Source: an uncultured Ruminiclostridium sp. (GTDB lineage Bacteria; Bacillota; Clostridia; Oscillospirales; Ruminococcaceae). From it: DNA of 64,000 nucleotides. Both the position numbers and the translations under genes were made by a program. Every line of letters starts with the position of its first letter. The first letter of the stretch is position 1. The notes under the pieces are model-generated. The model was not told the DNA's origin. It ran no database searches and worked only from the letters and a program-made list of their open reading frames with translations. Of the stretch, positions 1 to 9,507 are shown piece after piece. The DNA is taken from positions 1 to 64,000 of the forward strand of contig CANRGJ010000010.1 of NCBI GenBank assembly GCA_947630175.1, read 5' to 3'.

Positions 1-39
1 AAATTCAGCATTTGAAAAAGTGCGGAATTTCGGTATTTT

Positions 40-1281
40 TTAGTGTTGATAAGGTGATGCGTAGGGCGTTCCTGTTGTGAGAATATCCTCGCAGACATTT
101 ATGCGGGAATCAAAGGGAAGCTCCGAGATGCTCTCGTATTTGCCGAATTGGTAAGCACGATATTCATAGCTCCCTCTTGAGCCTCTGTTGTTGTTTATAT
201 TTCCGCCTATTCCATACAGCTTTGCGTTTTCCGTCCGGCCGATATACCGGAAGCTATTCCCGTCATAATTGGGCTGTATTTGGGGATATTCGGTGCCGCT
301 CTGTCTTGCCTGCTTTATGAAGGCAAGCACGGAATAAAGGTAGAAAAGGTCGCTTTCGCTTTTTCCCGCTTTATAATGGTCTATCTGATATATTTCTGAG
401 GTCATGGCTTTGAGTGTCGCAAGCAGTTGGTCTGCTATGGGAGCCATTGCTGTCATAGCGTTGTTTTCCCAGTATTCGCTGTCCTTTTTGCTCCTTATGA
501 CAAAGTCGGTGCGGTATCTTCCCTGAGACAGGGAGACAAGGGCGCGGCGGTATGTTAAAGCGTTTACCTTGTCCTCAATGTAATAGGCGGGAACGCCGCT
601 TATTTTTGCCAGTTCCTCTACCGTTTTTCCGCTTTCATAGCAATTGTAAAGAATATTCTGGGAAAGAGCGTCGTTGATGTAGACATTGGGAAAAGGCTCG
701 TTTCCGTGATAGTTGCCGCTGCCGTATATTCCTATTTCCAGTTTTACAGGTCTTAATGCACTTTCGTTCATGGTTTTGTTTCCTTTCTCGGGAGGAGCCT
801 CGTAGGGCTCTAATTCCCGCTTCAGTTTGGTCCGTCCCGCTGATAAACGCCAGGTGACTGTTCCCTCGGGAATATTCAGCTTTTCGGATATTTCCTTTGT
901 GGAAAGACCGTCGTAGTAATAGAGAATGATAATGTCACGGTAGGCTGCGGAGAGCATAGATATTCGGGTGCGCAAACGGTCGTAAAGCTCCTCGCTCTCC
1001 ACTGTGTATTCATCGAAAATACTCAGGTCTTCGGGTATGTCATAGGAATACATCGCGCGCTGTTTTCCCATTCGACGCCGAAAAGTCTTGGCTACATTGT
1101 TGGCAACGCCCCAAAGCCACGGCTCAAACCTTTCCTCATTGCGGAGCTTCGGCAGCTCCTGCAAGGCGGTCAGCAGTATTTCCTGTGAAAGCTCGTCCGC
1201 TTCGTCACGGGAAAATGTTCTGTTCACCGCATAGCCGTAGACACGTTCGGCGTATGCTTCAAGTATTTTTGAATCCATCAT
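40..1281 (-). CDS. ECF-like sigma-70 family sigma factor with long C-terminal extension
   Basis: Predicted RNA polymerase sigma factor. Residues about 1-90 form a region 2 core-binding/-10 recognition domain (DEADELSQEIL, PWLWGVANNVAKTFRRR), and residues about 105-155 form a region 4 helix-turn-helix (LSTKEISEKLNIPEGTV). A further 240 or so residues show no domain I recognise; they are rich in Tyr and Asn and may act as a sensor or anti-sigma-like regulator. The frame opens at 1311, but I choose ATG 1279-1281 because AAAGG lies 8 nt upstream; this gives 413 aa, about twice the length of a minimal ECF factor. No anti-sigma gene is adjacent. The family call is from sequence motifs; target promoters are unknown. 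Confidence 0.85.
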   Translation of the reverse strand: MMDSKILEAYAERVYGYAVNRTFSRDEADELSQEILLTALQELPKLRNEERFEPWLWGVANNVAKTFRRRMGKQRAMYSYDIPEDLSIFDEYTVESEELYDRLRTRISMLSAAYRDIIILYYYDGLSTKEISEKLNIPEGTVTWRLSAGRTKLKRELEPYEAPPEKGNKTMNESALRPVKLEIGIYGSGNYHGNEPFPNVYINDALSQNILYNCYESGKTVEELAKISGVPAYYIEDKVNALTYRRALVSLSQGRYRTDFVIRSKKDSEYWENNAMTAMAPIADQLLATLKAMTSEIYQIDHYKAGKSESDLFYLYSVLAFIKQARQSGTEYPQIQPNYDGNSFRYIGRTENAKLYGIGGNINNNRGSRGSYEYRAYQFGKYESISELPFDSRINVCEDILTTGTPYASPYQH

Positions 1282-1360
1282 TCTCATCTGCCTTTCGACT
1301 GTAAAGTGCATTTTTGATGGGGGTCATTGGGTGGTTGGGAAAAATTTTTTCAGTCTTAAC

Positions 1361-1504
1361 AGTGTACAGTGCATAGTGTAAAGTTAAAAGTTGTGGTGTC
1401 CGCTTTGCGGACGATTCAAGATTGCCCGAAATAAATAAACGGCAATTCAAATCTGCGGCGTAGCCGCACCACAACTTTGTACTGTTCACTTTGCACTGTT
1501 CACT
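1361..1504. repeat. MITE-like imperfect inverted repeat
   Basis: Terminal arms at 1361-1397 and 1467-1504 are imperfect inverted copies (AGTGTACAGTGCATAGTGTA on the left, its diverged reverse complement ending TTGCACTGTTCACT on the right; inner ends TTGTGGTG and CGCACCACAA). The roughly 70-bp centre contains the small hairpin GTCCGCTTTGCGGAC. No gene fits here. The layout resembles a non-autonomous miniature element, but no target-site duplication is obvious. Confidence 0.5.
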
Positions 1505-1506
1505 AT

Positions 1507-1538
1507 AAAAAATTGCCGACCAAAAGGTCGGCAATTTT

Positions 1539-1540
<2 letters not shown>
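1507..1540. terminator. Bidirectional terminator at the gdhA 3' end
   Basis: A perfect 15-bp stem (AAAAAATTGCCGACC and its complement) closes an AAAA loop at 1522-1525, giving a T-run on both strands. It overlaps the gdhA stop codon and serves that minus-strand transcript. Confidence 0.9.
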
Positions 1541-2918
<1,378 letters not shown>

Positions 2919-2937
2919 TTATCGGACAAAGAAAATG

Positions 2938-3010
2938 CAGTACAATGCCGTACTGCGTGGATTTGCCGCAGGAAAAATGCGGCCGTGTTGCATTACTTCA
3001 TTGTAATGAA
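2938..3010 (-). promoter_or_regulatory. Structured 5' leader of gdhA (three hairpins)
   Basis: The roughly 125-nt untranslated leader contains three consecutive inverted repeats: GCAGTAC/GTACTGC (2938-2957), GCCGCA/TGCGGC (2965-2983) and CATTAC/GTAATG (2991-3008). None is followed by a U-run, so it is not a simple attenuator. It could be a translational or ligand-responsive element; I do not recognise the class. Confidence 0.4.
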
Positions 3011-3024
3011 AATATCTGTGTTTT

Positions 3025-3053
3025 ATTTTACCATACTTTATATACTTTTTCAA
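3025..3053 (-). promoter_or_regulatory. Sigma-A promoter of gdhA
   Basis: On the minus strand TTGAAA (3053-3048) and TAAAAT (3030-3025) are separated by exactly 17 bp, and the start of gdhA lies 134 bp downstream. Confidence 0.8.
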
Positions 3054-3118
3054 GGGGGTAAGCAAAAAATTTTGCAAGTTTTGAAAATTTTTCTTGCAGG
3101 ATTGTTACCGTTTTGTAA

Positions 3119-3147
3119 TTGCATTATGCGGGGAATTTTGGTATAAT
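3119..3147 (+). promoter_or_regulatory. Sigma-A promoter of the BspA-like pair
   Basis: TTGCAT (3119-3124), a 17-bp spacer and TATAAT (3142-3147), 34 bp upstream of the first BspA-like start codon. Confidence 0.8.
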
Positions 3148-3181
3148 GGGTTTAACAAAAGGACTAAAGGAAATGATTTTT

Positions 3182-3973
3182 ATGTTGAGAAAAATCATTG
3201 CGTCTGTGACGGCGGTCTGCACAATGACGGCAACTTGCACGGCAGTTCTGGCAGACGAATACTGGAATCCTGACGTATACGTTCAGATATACGGCAATTT
3301 CATATACGAACCTGACGGGTACGGGGCGGCAAAGGTGACAGGATATACGGATATAAGCGCGGAGGAGATAATCGTTCCCGCTGAGATAAACGGTATGACA
3401 GTAATTGCGGCGGGAGGCTTCAACGATCTGACAAATCTGAAAAGGGTGGTCATTCCCGACTGCGTTACGGCGATTTTTTCTTCGGCGTTTTACGGTTGTA
3501 CAAGTCTGGAGGAAGTCGTTCTTCCTAAAAATATAGAAAAAATTCCCTCCTACTGCTTTTATGAATGCGAAAGTCTGAAAAGAATCGATATTCCCGACGG
3601 GGTGACTTTCATCGGAGCATACGCCTTTTCAGGAAGCGGGCTGACAGAGATAGTTCTGCCTGACGGGGTGGAGGAAATAGACAGGTACGCATTTTCTGAA
3701 TGTGAAGTGCTGGAAAAGGTGGTGATACCTGATTCGGCAAAGGAGCTGGGCGGGTATATCTTTGACGAAAGCGACAAGGTGAAGATATACTGTGCGGCGG
3801 GCAGCTATGCAAGAAAATACGCAAAGAGATATGATATTGAGTGCGTCGTAAATCCCAATTCGGCAAGGGACAGCGCTTTGACCATCGGTATCATCGCAGG
3901 GGTCTGGTCGGCGGTGATAGTGGCGGTCGTGATATGCGTTATTGCGGCGAAAAAGCGGAACAAACAGGAGTAA
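3182..3973 (+). CDS. BspA-like leucine-rich repeat surface protein, copy 1
   Basis: Secreted, membrane-anchored protein of 263 aa. A signal peptide (IIASVTAVCTMTATCTAVLA) is followed by LRR_5/BspA-type repeats with recurring units such as LTNLKRVVIPDCVTAI, CTSLEEVVLP and CESLKRIDIPDGV, then a C-terminal hydrophobic helix (about residues 235-257) ending AAKKRNKQE, which would hold it in the membrane with the repeats outside. I prefer ATG 3182 over 3173 because the AAAGGA box is correctly spaced only for 3182. BspA-type proteins often mediate binding to host or microbial surfaces; the ligand here is unknown. It is followed by a paralogue 2 bp away. Confidence 0.85.
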   Translation: MLRKIIASVTAVCTMTATCTAVLADEYWNPDVYVQIYGNFIYEPDGYGAAKVTGYTDISAEEIIVPAEINGMTVIAAGGFNDLTNLKRVVIPDCVTAIFSSAFYGCTSLEEVVLPKNIEKIPSYCFYECESLKRIDIPDGVTFIGAYAFSGSGLTEIVLPDGVEEIDRYAFSECEVLEKVVIPDSAKELGGYIFDESDKVKIYCAAGSYARKYAKRYDIECVVNPNSARDSALTIGIIAGVWSAVIVAVVICVIAAKKRNKQE

Positions 3974-3975
3974 AA

Positions 3976-4761
3976 ATGAAAAAATTATTTTTTAAAGCGG
4001 CAGCTGTGTTTACGGCGGCGGTTTGTATGCTTTCAATGTTTAGTGCAAACGTTTTTGCGGAAGGCACTGAGGATTACAAGCTGTACAAATTCGATATACA
4101 GTATGACGGGACGCTTGAAATAACGGGCTGTACGCAGGAAAATATCTCAAGGCTCGATATTCCCGCCGAAATAAACGGGAGAAGAGTGACGAAAATTTCA
4201 AACAACGCTTTTCGGGATATGGTCTTGCTGCAGGAGGTCACGTTCCCTGACGGGCTTATGGAGATAGGGTCGCAGGCGTTCAGCGGCTGTATTTCGCTGA
4301 AAAGCGCAGAGATACCCGACAGCGTTGAAACGCTGGGATACGGTGCGTTTGAGGATTGCGGCGCTATGGAAAGTGTGAAGCTGTCGGGAAGTCTGGAGAT
4401 AATCCCGTCGTGTTGTTTTGAAAACTGCGTTTATTTAAAGAGCGTTGTAATTCCAGACAAGACGGCAAGCATAAGATCAGGCGCTTTCAGCAACTGTATG
4501 AGGCTGGAAAGCGTTTATATTCCACATTCGGTGAAAAGTATATCTTCAAATGCTTTCGCAAATTCGGACAACGTGGTGATACACTGCCGCAGAGGGTCCT
4601 ATGCGGAAAAATACGCTGTGAGAAACGCCATTACATACGCCGCAGAGCCGCCGTCGCAAAAGGAGAGCGTTTCGGTAGCTGTGATATTGGGCGTTATGTG
4701 GGGAGCAGTGATGTTGGCTGTCATTATTTGTGTAATTGCGGCGAAAAAGCAGAGAAAATAA
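3976..4761 (+). CDS. BspA-like leucine-rich repeat surface protein, copy 2
   Basis: 261-aa paralogue of the upstream gene with the same plan: signal peptide (AVFTAAVCMLSMFSANVFAE), a short N-terminal segment, five or so LRR_5 repeats (for example LKSAEIPDSVETLGYGAFED, LKSVVIPDKTASI, LESVYIPHSVKSI), then a membrane helix ending VICVIAAKKQRK. The start ATG 3976 follows an AGGAG box that overlaps the stop of copy 1, so the two are co-transcribed and probably translationally coupled. The near-identical C-terminal helix (VICVIAAKK in both) supports tandem duplication. Confidence 0.85.
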   Translation: MKKLFFKAAAVFTAAVCMLSMFSANVFAEGTEDYKLYKFDIQYDGTLEITGCTQENISRLDIPAEINGRRVTKISNNAFRDMVLLQEVTFPDGLMEIGSQAFSGCISLKSAEIPDSVETLGYGAFEDCGAMESVKLSGSLEIIPSCCFENCVYLKSVVIPDKTASIRSGAFSNCMRLESVYIPHSVKSISSNAFANSDNVVIHCRRGSYAEKYAVRNAITYAAEPPSQKESVSVAVILGVMWGAVMLAVIICVIAAKKQRK

Positions 4762-4772
4762 GGGCGTGACTA

Positions 4773-4801
4773 TTGCAACAAGGGGAAAAATATTGTATAA
4801 T
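4773..4801 (+). promoter_or_regulatory. Sigma-A promoter of smpB
   Basis: TTGCAA (4773-4778), a 17-bp spacer and TATAAT (4796-4801), 66 bp upstream of the smpB start. Confidence 0.75.
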
Positions 4802-4866
4802 GAATTGCGTTGAGTTATGCCGCCTGCATTGAGGCAAGGCGGATATGTTGATTTGCAGGAGAAGAT

Positions 4867-5328
4867 ATGGCTGAAAATATAAAGACTATTGCCGAAAACA
4901 GGCAGGCACGCCACGAATATTTCATTCTGGAAAGCGTTGAAGCAGGTATTGAGCTTTGCGGAACGGAAGTGAAATCCATAAGAGCTGGCGGCGTGAGCCT
5001 GAAAGAGGCGTGGATAAGCATTGAAAACGGCGAAGCGTGGGTGAAGCAGATGCATATTGCTCCCTACGAAAAGGGGAACATATTCAACCGCGACCCGCTG
5101 AGAGAGAGAAAGCTGCTTATGCACAAGCGGGAGATAATGCGGCTTTACGGTCAGGTAAAGCAGGGCGGGCTTACGCTTATTCCTATCTCGATGTATTTCA
5201 AGGGCAGCAGAGTCAAGGTGCAGGTAGGGCTGTGCAAGGGCAAAAAGCTGTACGACAAGCGGGAGGACGCCGCAAAGCGGGACGCTGACCGTATGATAAG
5301 GCGGACGCTGAAGGAGAGGAACAACTGA
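4867..5328 (+). CDS. smpB: SsrA-binding protein SmpB
   Basis: Binds tmRNA and delivers it to stalled ribosomes for trans-translation; cytosolic. The 153-aa length is standard. Diagnostic segments are NRQARHEYFILESVEAGIEL near the N-terminus, GTEVKSIRAGGVSLKEAW, and the basic C-terminal tail GKKLYDKREDAAKRDADR (about residues 125-143), which enters the mRNA channel in known structures. An AGGAGAAGAT box precedes the start. The last base of its stop codon is the first base of the next gene's ATG. No tmRNA gene is visible nearby. Confidence 0.97.
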   Translation: MAENIKTIAENRQARHEYFILESVEAGIELCGTEVKSIRAGGVSLKEAWISIENGEAWVKQMHIAPYEKGNIFNRDPLRERKLLMHKREIMRLYGQVKQGGLTLIPISMYFKGSRVKVQVGLCKGKKLYDKREDAAKRDADRMIRRTLKERNN

Positions 5329-6035
5329 TGAGGCTGCCTGGATTTGCGGTGGGAACGGTGGCGGCGCTCGTTCTTTCAGCGGCGATTTTTGCCGAAGATA
5401 TCAATATTACGGCGGAATATAACAATATAAGCTGGCAGGGCGATACGGTAGCATACGACGAGATGAGCCAGTCGATATATTTTGCTCAAAGCGAAAAGAC
5501 CGATTATCAGGCGGTTTATGAAGCTGACGTAAGTGAGGGAGCGACAGGCTTTCTTTTCCGTGTTGACGGAGGAAACGGCGTTAACGTAAAGGACAGCGGG
5601 AGCTGTACGGTGGAATTTGCCGATGAATCGGGAAAAACGCTGTTCAGCGTTTCCACAGGAGAAATAAGCGGGCGGGAAAACTACTCAAGGTTCAGCATAG
5701 GAACTGAGGAGGAATACTACCCTGTTCCAGAAGGGGCAAAAAAGGTAAGGATAACCCTTAAAGCACAGCAGAAGGACGGATTTCAGAAGATAGGCGTATA
5801 TTTCAGGAATATGGCGTTGTTTTTCAGCGGTAAAAAAATGCTGAGCCTGCCTGACAGCGACGGTCTGATGAAAGAAACTGCGGGGCTTACAAGAGTTGAG
5901 GCGGGGATAAATCCTGCTACAAGATGGATATGGGTAGGGATAGTTTTCTTTGTGGCGCTGGCGTTTTATTTTATAAAAATATGGAGAGATAAGTATAAGA
6001 GCGCCGAGCTGCTTAAGGCGGGAAAGAAAAAATAA
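5328..6035 (+). CDS. Membrane-anchored extracytoplasmic protein of unknown function
   Basis: 235 aa, not assigned to a family. It has an N-terminal signal peptide (VGTVAALVLSAAIFA), an extracytoplasmic domain of about 160 residues that looks all-beta (alternating hydrophobic strands such as GATGFLFRVDGGNGVNV and KVRITLKAQQKDGFQKI), and a C-terminal membrane helix WIWVGIVFFVALAFYFIKIW with a basic cytoplasmic tail. ATG overlaps the smpB stop (ATGA), so translation is probably coupled. The beta-rich domain could be carbohydrate-binding; that is a guess. Confidence 0.7.
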   Translation: MRLPGFAVGTVAALVLSAAIFAEDINITAEYNNISWQGDTVAYDEMSQSIYFAQSEKTDYQAVYEADVSEGATGFLFRVDGGNGVNVKDSGSCTVEFADESGKTLFSVSTGEISGRENYSRFSIGTEEEYYPVPEGAKKVRITLKAQQKDGFQKIGVYFRNMALFFSGKKMLSLPDSDGLMKETAGLTRVEAGINPATRWIWVGIVFFVALAFYFIKIWRDKYKSAELLKAGKKK

Positions 6036-6042
6036 TTATAAA

Positions 6043-6120
6043 TTGCGTGCTGCGTTGAGCGTCACGCCGCGGATTTTACGTCGGCAGGACTTTTTTGCGG
6101 CACGCTGTTTTTATATTTTA
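6043..6120 (+). terminator. Probable terminator after the smpB operon
   Basis: GCGTGCTGC near 6043 and GCGGCACGC near 6097 form an inverted repeat followed by TGTTTTTATATTTT. The loop is long (over 40 nt), so confidence is moderate. Confidence 0.5.
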
Positions 6121-6132
6121 TAACGTCATATA

Positions 6133-6172
6133 TTGACAAATTATGCATAAAAATGTAAAATTATTATGCATA
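6133..6172 (+). promoter_or_regulatory. Promoter with repeated TTATGCATAA boxes
   Basis: TTGACA (6133-6138), a 17-bp spacer and TAAAAT (6156-6161). The palindrome TTATGCATAA sits within the spacer (6141-6150), and a second TTATGCATA follows the -10 (6164-6172). The paired palindromes look like an operator. Confidence 0.65.
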
Positions 6173-6197
6173 TTATTTTTTTAAGGGGGGAAAAGCT

Positions 6198-7214
6198 GTG
6201 AAGCAAGGCGTTAAAATCGTTTCTGTACTTTGTGTATGCGCTGGGCTGTTTCTGGCGGGCTGCTCGGAGAACAGCGAAAATGTGCAGGGCACAAGCGACG
6301 CTCCCGCCACCATAGTTTTTCCCGAAGAAAGCGAAACGAAAATAACGGAAGTTACCACCACCAAGGCTGACGATGAAAATGCGAAAGCTGACGGCGCAGA
6401 GGAAAGCGAAACGACGACGGCTGTTACAACAACTACCACTGTGGTCACGACTGCCGAGCCTGCTCCTGAGTGGACGGAAACGGAGATACAGCCTTGCGTG
6501 ATGTACGTCAATACCAACTGGATATGCAGTCGCGTCAAGGCGATAATCGGCAGCACCAAGGTGAATTTTTACAAGATAAACGACGCTGTGACCGTAGTTG
6601 CGGTAACGGATACCGATTACTGCAAGCTGGACGACGGGTACTTCATTCATTCTGACTATCTAAGCAATGAAAAAATCGTTGTAACTACCACGACCACTGC
6701 GGCTCCCACTGAAGCTCCAGTTCAACAGCCGCCGCAAAACAGCGGGAAATATATCTCCAGCGGCTATAATGAGCTGGACGACGTGATAGAGCCTATCCTT
6801 GACAGCATAATCACCGACGGAATGACGGACGTACAGAAGCTGAGGGCAGTGTACGACTATGTAATGCAGTTCAGCTATTTTGAACGGACGTTGCTTATAC
6901 CCGATTCCCTGTCGGGTTACAGAGAACAACTGTATGCCTTGCAGCTCCTGAACAAGGGCTACGGGGTGTGCTATGACTTTGCGGGAGCGTTCAAGTATCT
7001 TACAAGAGCGCTGGGGTTTGATACGCAGATGATATACGGGTGGCACACAAATCCTTCGGGAGGAGCAGGAGACCACTGCTGGAATCAGCTGTATATAGGC
7101 GGTATACCCTACATATTCGACGCGGGTATCGAAAAGGTGATGATGAAGCAGGGATATCACGATTCCCGCTTTATGAGGACTTACGGTGAGATAGGACATT
7201 TTTACATATGGTAG
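6198..7214 (+). CDS. Lipoprotein with SH3-like domain and transglutaminase-like domain
   Basis: 338-aa exported lipoprotein with GTG start (AAGGGGGG box, 7-nt spacing). Lipobox LAGC is at about residues 19-22. A Thr-rich linker leads to an SH3-like domain (about residues 90-155, MYVNTNWICSRVKAIIGSTK to YFIHSDYLS), then a second Thr-rich linker and a transglutaminase/protease-like domain (about residues 195-335). The papain-like triad is visible: Cys in KGYGVCYDFA, His in AGDHCWNQ, Asp in YIFDAGIE. The SH3 domain suggests cell-wall binding; the catalytic domain may process peptides or peptidoglycan. An ICE gene at 42992 carries the same lipoprotein-SH3 front half. Confidence 0.85.
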   Translation: MKQGVKIVSVLCVCAGLFLAGCSENSENVQGTSDAPATIVFPEESETKITEVTTTKADDENAKADGAEESETTTAVTTTTTVVTTAEPAPEWTETEIQPCVMYVNTNWICSRVKAIIGSTKVNFYKINDAVTVVAVTDTDYCKLDDGYFIHSDYLSNEKIVVTTTTTAAPTEAPVQQPPQNSGKYISSGYNELDDVIEPILDSIITDGMTDVQKLRAVYDYVMQFSYFERTLLIPDSLSGYREQLYALQLLNKGYGVCYDFAGAFKYLTRALGFDTQMIYGWHTNPSGGAGDHCWNQLYIGGIPYIFDAGIEKVMMKQGYHDSRFMRTYGEIGHFYIW

Positions 7215-7837
7215 ACAAAATGAAAAAAGCAATTGCGCTTATTATGGCGGCAACGCTCCTTTCGGGGTGCGCAGCCGAAAACACACAGTCCTCCCAAACG
7301 GGTGATTCCTCCCAAAGCGTTTCACAGCAGAGCGAAATTCCCGCCGAAACGGAAAAGGCTTTTGATGAGGAACAGGCGCTGGAAGTCATAAATAAGTTAA
7401 TTCCCACAGCAGACAGGTTTTACGCTATATTCAACCGCTGTGAGCTGCCTGTTGACGATAAGACGGTGTATAAGGACGCAAACGGGTTCAGGTACTCCCC
7501 CGTAAAGGGCAGCTATCAGACGCTGGAGGAGCTTAAAGAGGACGTTGAACATTACTTCACAAAGGAATGGCTAGACGGGAATTTTTATCTTAATTTAGAT
7601 GAGGATTTTGCGTTCTACAAGGATATTGACGGCGTGCTTTGCAAAAATATCGACGCTGAATCCAAGGGGGAAAACGTCTGGTCCCCTGAAAACAGCGAGA
7701 TAACGGCGGTAAGCGATGAGGAATTTACTGCGGTAGTTCCCTACGTCGACGTGTACGAAACGCCCAGAACGGCGGAGGTCAAGGCTGTTAATGAGGGCGG
7801 GGAGTGGAAGATAGAGGAATGGGTGTTGGAAAGGTGA
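7208..7837 (+). CDS. Small lipoprotein, possibly IseA-like
   Basis: 209-aa lipoprotein: signal KKAIALIMAATLLSGCAAE with lipobox LSGC, a Ser/Gln-rich linker, then a domain of about 150 residues (from EEQALEVINKLIPTADRFYA to GGEWKIEEWVL) that resembles the IseA-type DL-endopeptidase inhibitor fold in pattern. That assignment is tentative. It overlaps the upstream gene by 7 nt. ATG 7208 has AGGACA 10 nt upstream; ATG 7220 is an alternative that gives a tighter signal peptide but no clear ribosome binding site. If IseA-like, it could control wall hydrolases alongside its neighbour. Confidence 0.65.
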   Translation: MVDKMKKAIALIMAATLLSGCAAENTQSSQTGDSSQSVSQQSEIPAETEKAFDEEQALEVINKLIPTADRFYAIFNRCELPVDDKTVYKDANGFRYSPVKGSYQTLEELKEDVEHYFTKEWLDGNFYLNLDEDFAFYKDIDGVLCKNIDAESKGENVWSPENSEITAVSDEEFTAVVPYVDVYETPRTAEVKAVNEGGEWKIEEWVLER

Positions 7838-7888
7838 GAAGGGTTGGAGAGTAGACTGAGTTAAAAAATATTCTGATACATATAAAAG

Positions 7889-7928
7889 AAAATAACCGAC
7901 CTGTAATTTAACAGGGCGGTTATTTTTT
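7889..7928. terminator. Bidirectional terminator between lipoprotein gene and export operon
   Basis: Stem AAAATAACCG with CCTGT/ACAGG above it, followed by TTTTTT; A-run on the other side. It closes both the plus-strand lipoprotein operon and the minus-strand NHLM export operon. Confidence 0.85.
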
Positions 7929-7974
7929 ACGTTCGGTTGGGCGGCACGCCGCAAAAGACTGAATTGTTCTCGCT

Positions 7975-8382
7975 TTATAAGTTCTTTTTTATAGCAAGGA
8001 TATTTTTGCCGTCCTTGTATTCGTAGGTAATGCTGTCCATCGACTTTTTCACCATAAAGATCCCGAGGCCGCCTATCTCGCGCTGCTCGGCGGAAAGAGT
8101 CACGTCGGGGTCGTCCTTTTTAAGCGGGTCGTACGGGACGCCGCCGTCGATGAAAGTTATCTCCACCGCAAGAGGGTCAGAAAGAACCTCCACCCTCACC
8201 GTTGCGGGACCGACGTCAGGGTTATACGCGTATCTTGCGATATTGCCGAAAAGCTCGTCGATGGCTATGTCTATCTGTGTTTGCGCCTTCATCGAGCAGT
8301 CGCAGCTTTCAAGCTCGGCGTCGACAAATTCCGTGACAACAGGGATATTTTCTATCGTCGCGGAAATGTTAAGCTCCTTCAT
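7975..8382 (-). CDS. RsbW-like serine kinase/ATP-binding regulator
   Basis: 135-aa GHKL ATPase of the anti-sigma/RsbW type. The N-box is IDELFGNIARYAY (Glu and Asn bind Mg-ATP), G1 is FIDGGVPYDP, G2 is GGLGIFMVKK. In partner switching, such proteins phosphorylate a STAS antagonist or sequester a target. It is the last gene of a five- to six-gene minus-strand operon led by the NHLM exporters, and its natural substrate is the STAS protein encoded at 9508-9804. No sigma factor is encoded in the cluster, so its final target is unclear. Confidence 0.85.
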   Translation of the reverse strand: MKELNISATIENIPVVTEFVDAELESCDCSMKAQTQIDIAIDELFGNIARYAYNPDVGPATVRVEVLSDPLAVEITFIDGGVPYDPLKKDDPDVTLSAEQREIGGLGIFMVKKSMDSITYEYKDGKNILAIKKNL

Positions 8383-8403
8383 GAATACCTCTCCTTACGT
8401 CCT

Positions 8404-8886
8404 TCAGTTCATAACAAAGCTGAGTGGAGAAACACTGTCGGTAACGATCTCGCACCTGAACGTGCCGTTCTTTTCGCCTGCGGTTCCGATGGCGATTCGG
8501 TATACCCACTGGCCTTCCTCAAAGCCGCCTGCGTGGATAAGGTAAGAATTACTCTCGGGGTCAAGCTCGACCGGATCTCCCAGCCTTTCCCCGACGGTAA
8601 ATTCCATACCGTCGGCACGAAGCGTCTGCCCCGGACTTACCTTTTCGGCGCTTTCCTCCGAAACGTATACTGCGGAATTTTCACCGTCGAAAACCACAGC
8701 TCCGTGTACCGTGGTCTCCAGTGTTCCGATCGCTCCCCATACTATCATTCCCATGAGGAAGACGACTATCGCGAGAAATATCAGCCACATTCCCGGGGTA
8801 GCGACCTTGATATAGTCGTTGAGCTGCTCGGGGGAGGAAACACGGTCAAGACTCTTTTTTCTGAAAATCGTGTTCTGATCAGCCAT
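8404..8886 (-). CDS. NHLM-type HlyD-like secretion protein (short)
   Basis: 160-aa membrane protein with one N-terminal helix (about residues 33-52, MWLIFLAIVVFLMGMIVWGA) and an extracytoplasmic beta-rich region beginning TTVHGAVVFDGEN. The pattern matches the base of membrane-fusion (HlyD-like) proteins of NHLM bacteriocin systems, but it is much shorter than usual and lacks the coiled coil, as expected where no outer membrane must be crossed. Start ATG 8884-8886 is preferred over the in-frame GTG at 8895: the SD AAGGGG overlaps the stop of the upstream gene, 8 nt before it. Confidence 0.7.
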   Translation of the reverse strand: MADQNTIFRKKSLDRVSSPEQLNDYIKVATPGMWLIFLAIVVFLMGMIVWGAIGTLETTVHGAVVFDGENSAVYVSEESAEKVSPGQTLRADGMEFTVGERLGDPVELDPESNSYLIHAGGFEEGQWVYRIAIGTAGEKNGTFRCEIVTDSVSPLSFVMN

Positions 8887-8891
8887 AGCTT

Positions 8892-9497
8892 TCACCCCTT
8901 AAAAGATTTTTTGATTACAAGGCGGACCTTGCGCGACTTTACTCCTACCGTTACTTCATCTGCAAGAGAGGCGACTATCGATTTTTCAAGTTCGTCCCAC
9001 TCCTCTTTAGTCTCGGCGGTCCCGTCCATATTTTCCAGCTCGTTTCTCATAGCCGCAAGCGACCACATCTTTTCGTAGCCGAAGTTCGTAACATCGTCGT
9101 GCATATAATCAAAATAGCCGCCGCTGTACTTTGCGGAGGTCTCATAGGACATAAGGCAGTATTCAAATATGCCTGCGAGCTTGCCCATAAAGCCCTTGTG
9201 CGCCTCGTTCCTGCCGCTTGTGGATACCTTTAAGAGTGCGTCGTACCGTTCGCTATCCACATTGCAGTCGGCTTCAAGGCAAAGGGATACTGCGTTTTTG
9301 TCGCCCTCGACCCAGAATCTGCCGTCGAAATTGCCCACAAGGTTTTTAACAAGCCCTGTCATTTCCTCCGCCAGAAGCCTCAGGCGAAGGGCTTCCTTAT
9401 GGCTGAGCTTCTGGTATTCCGCAAAGCGTTCTGTTTCGTTTACGGCCTCGATAACGCCTGTGCCGTCGTTTTTTACTGAAATAATATCTGTTACCAT
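8892..9497 (-). CDS. Divergent RsbW/GHKL-like protein
   Basis: 201 aa. The segment LAEEMTGLVKNLVGNFDG looks like a GHKL N-box, followed by strand patterns FWVEGDKNAVSLCLEADCNV, but the G1 and G2 glycine motifs are weak or missing. It may be an ATPase-dead scaffold or a protein that competes for the STAS partner. It lies between the STAS gene and the HlyD-like gene in the exporter operon, which fits a role in partner switching. Function is inferred from context. Confidence 0.6.
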   Translation of the reverse strand: MVTDIISVKNDGTGVIEAVNETERFAEYQKLSHKEALRLRLLAEEMTGLVKNLVGNFDGRFWVEGDKNAVSLCLEADCNVDSERYDALLKVSTSGRNEAHKGFMGKLAGIFEYCLMSYETSAKYSGGYFDYMHDDVTNFGYEKMWSLAAMRNELENMDGTAETKEEWDELEKSIVASLADEVTVGVKSRKVRLVIKKSFKG

Positions 9498-9507
9498 AGC
9501 ACCACCA

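Noticed and set aside
4741-4866. tmRNA gene next to smpB
   Set aside because: The intergenic space is too short and shows no tRNA-Ala-like ends; only the smpB promoter is visible.
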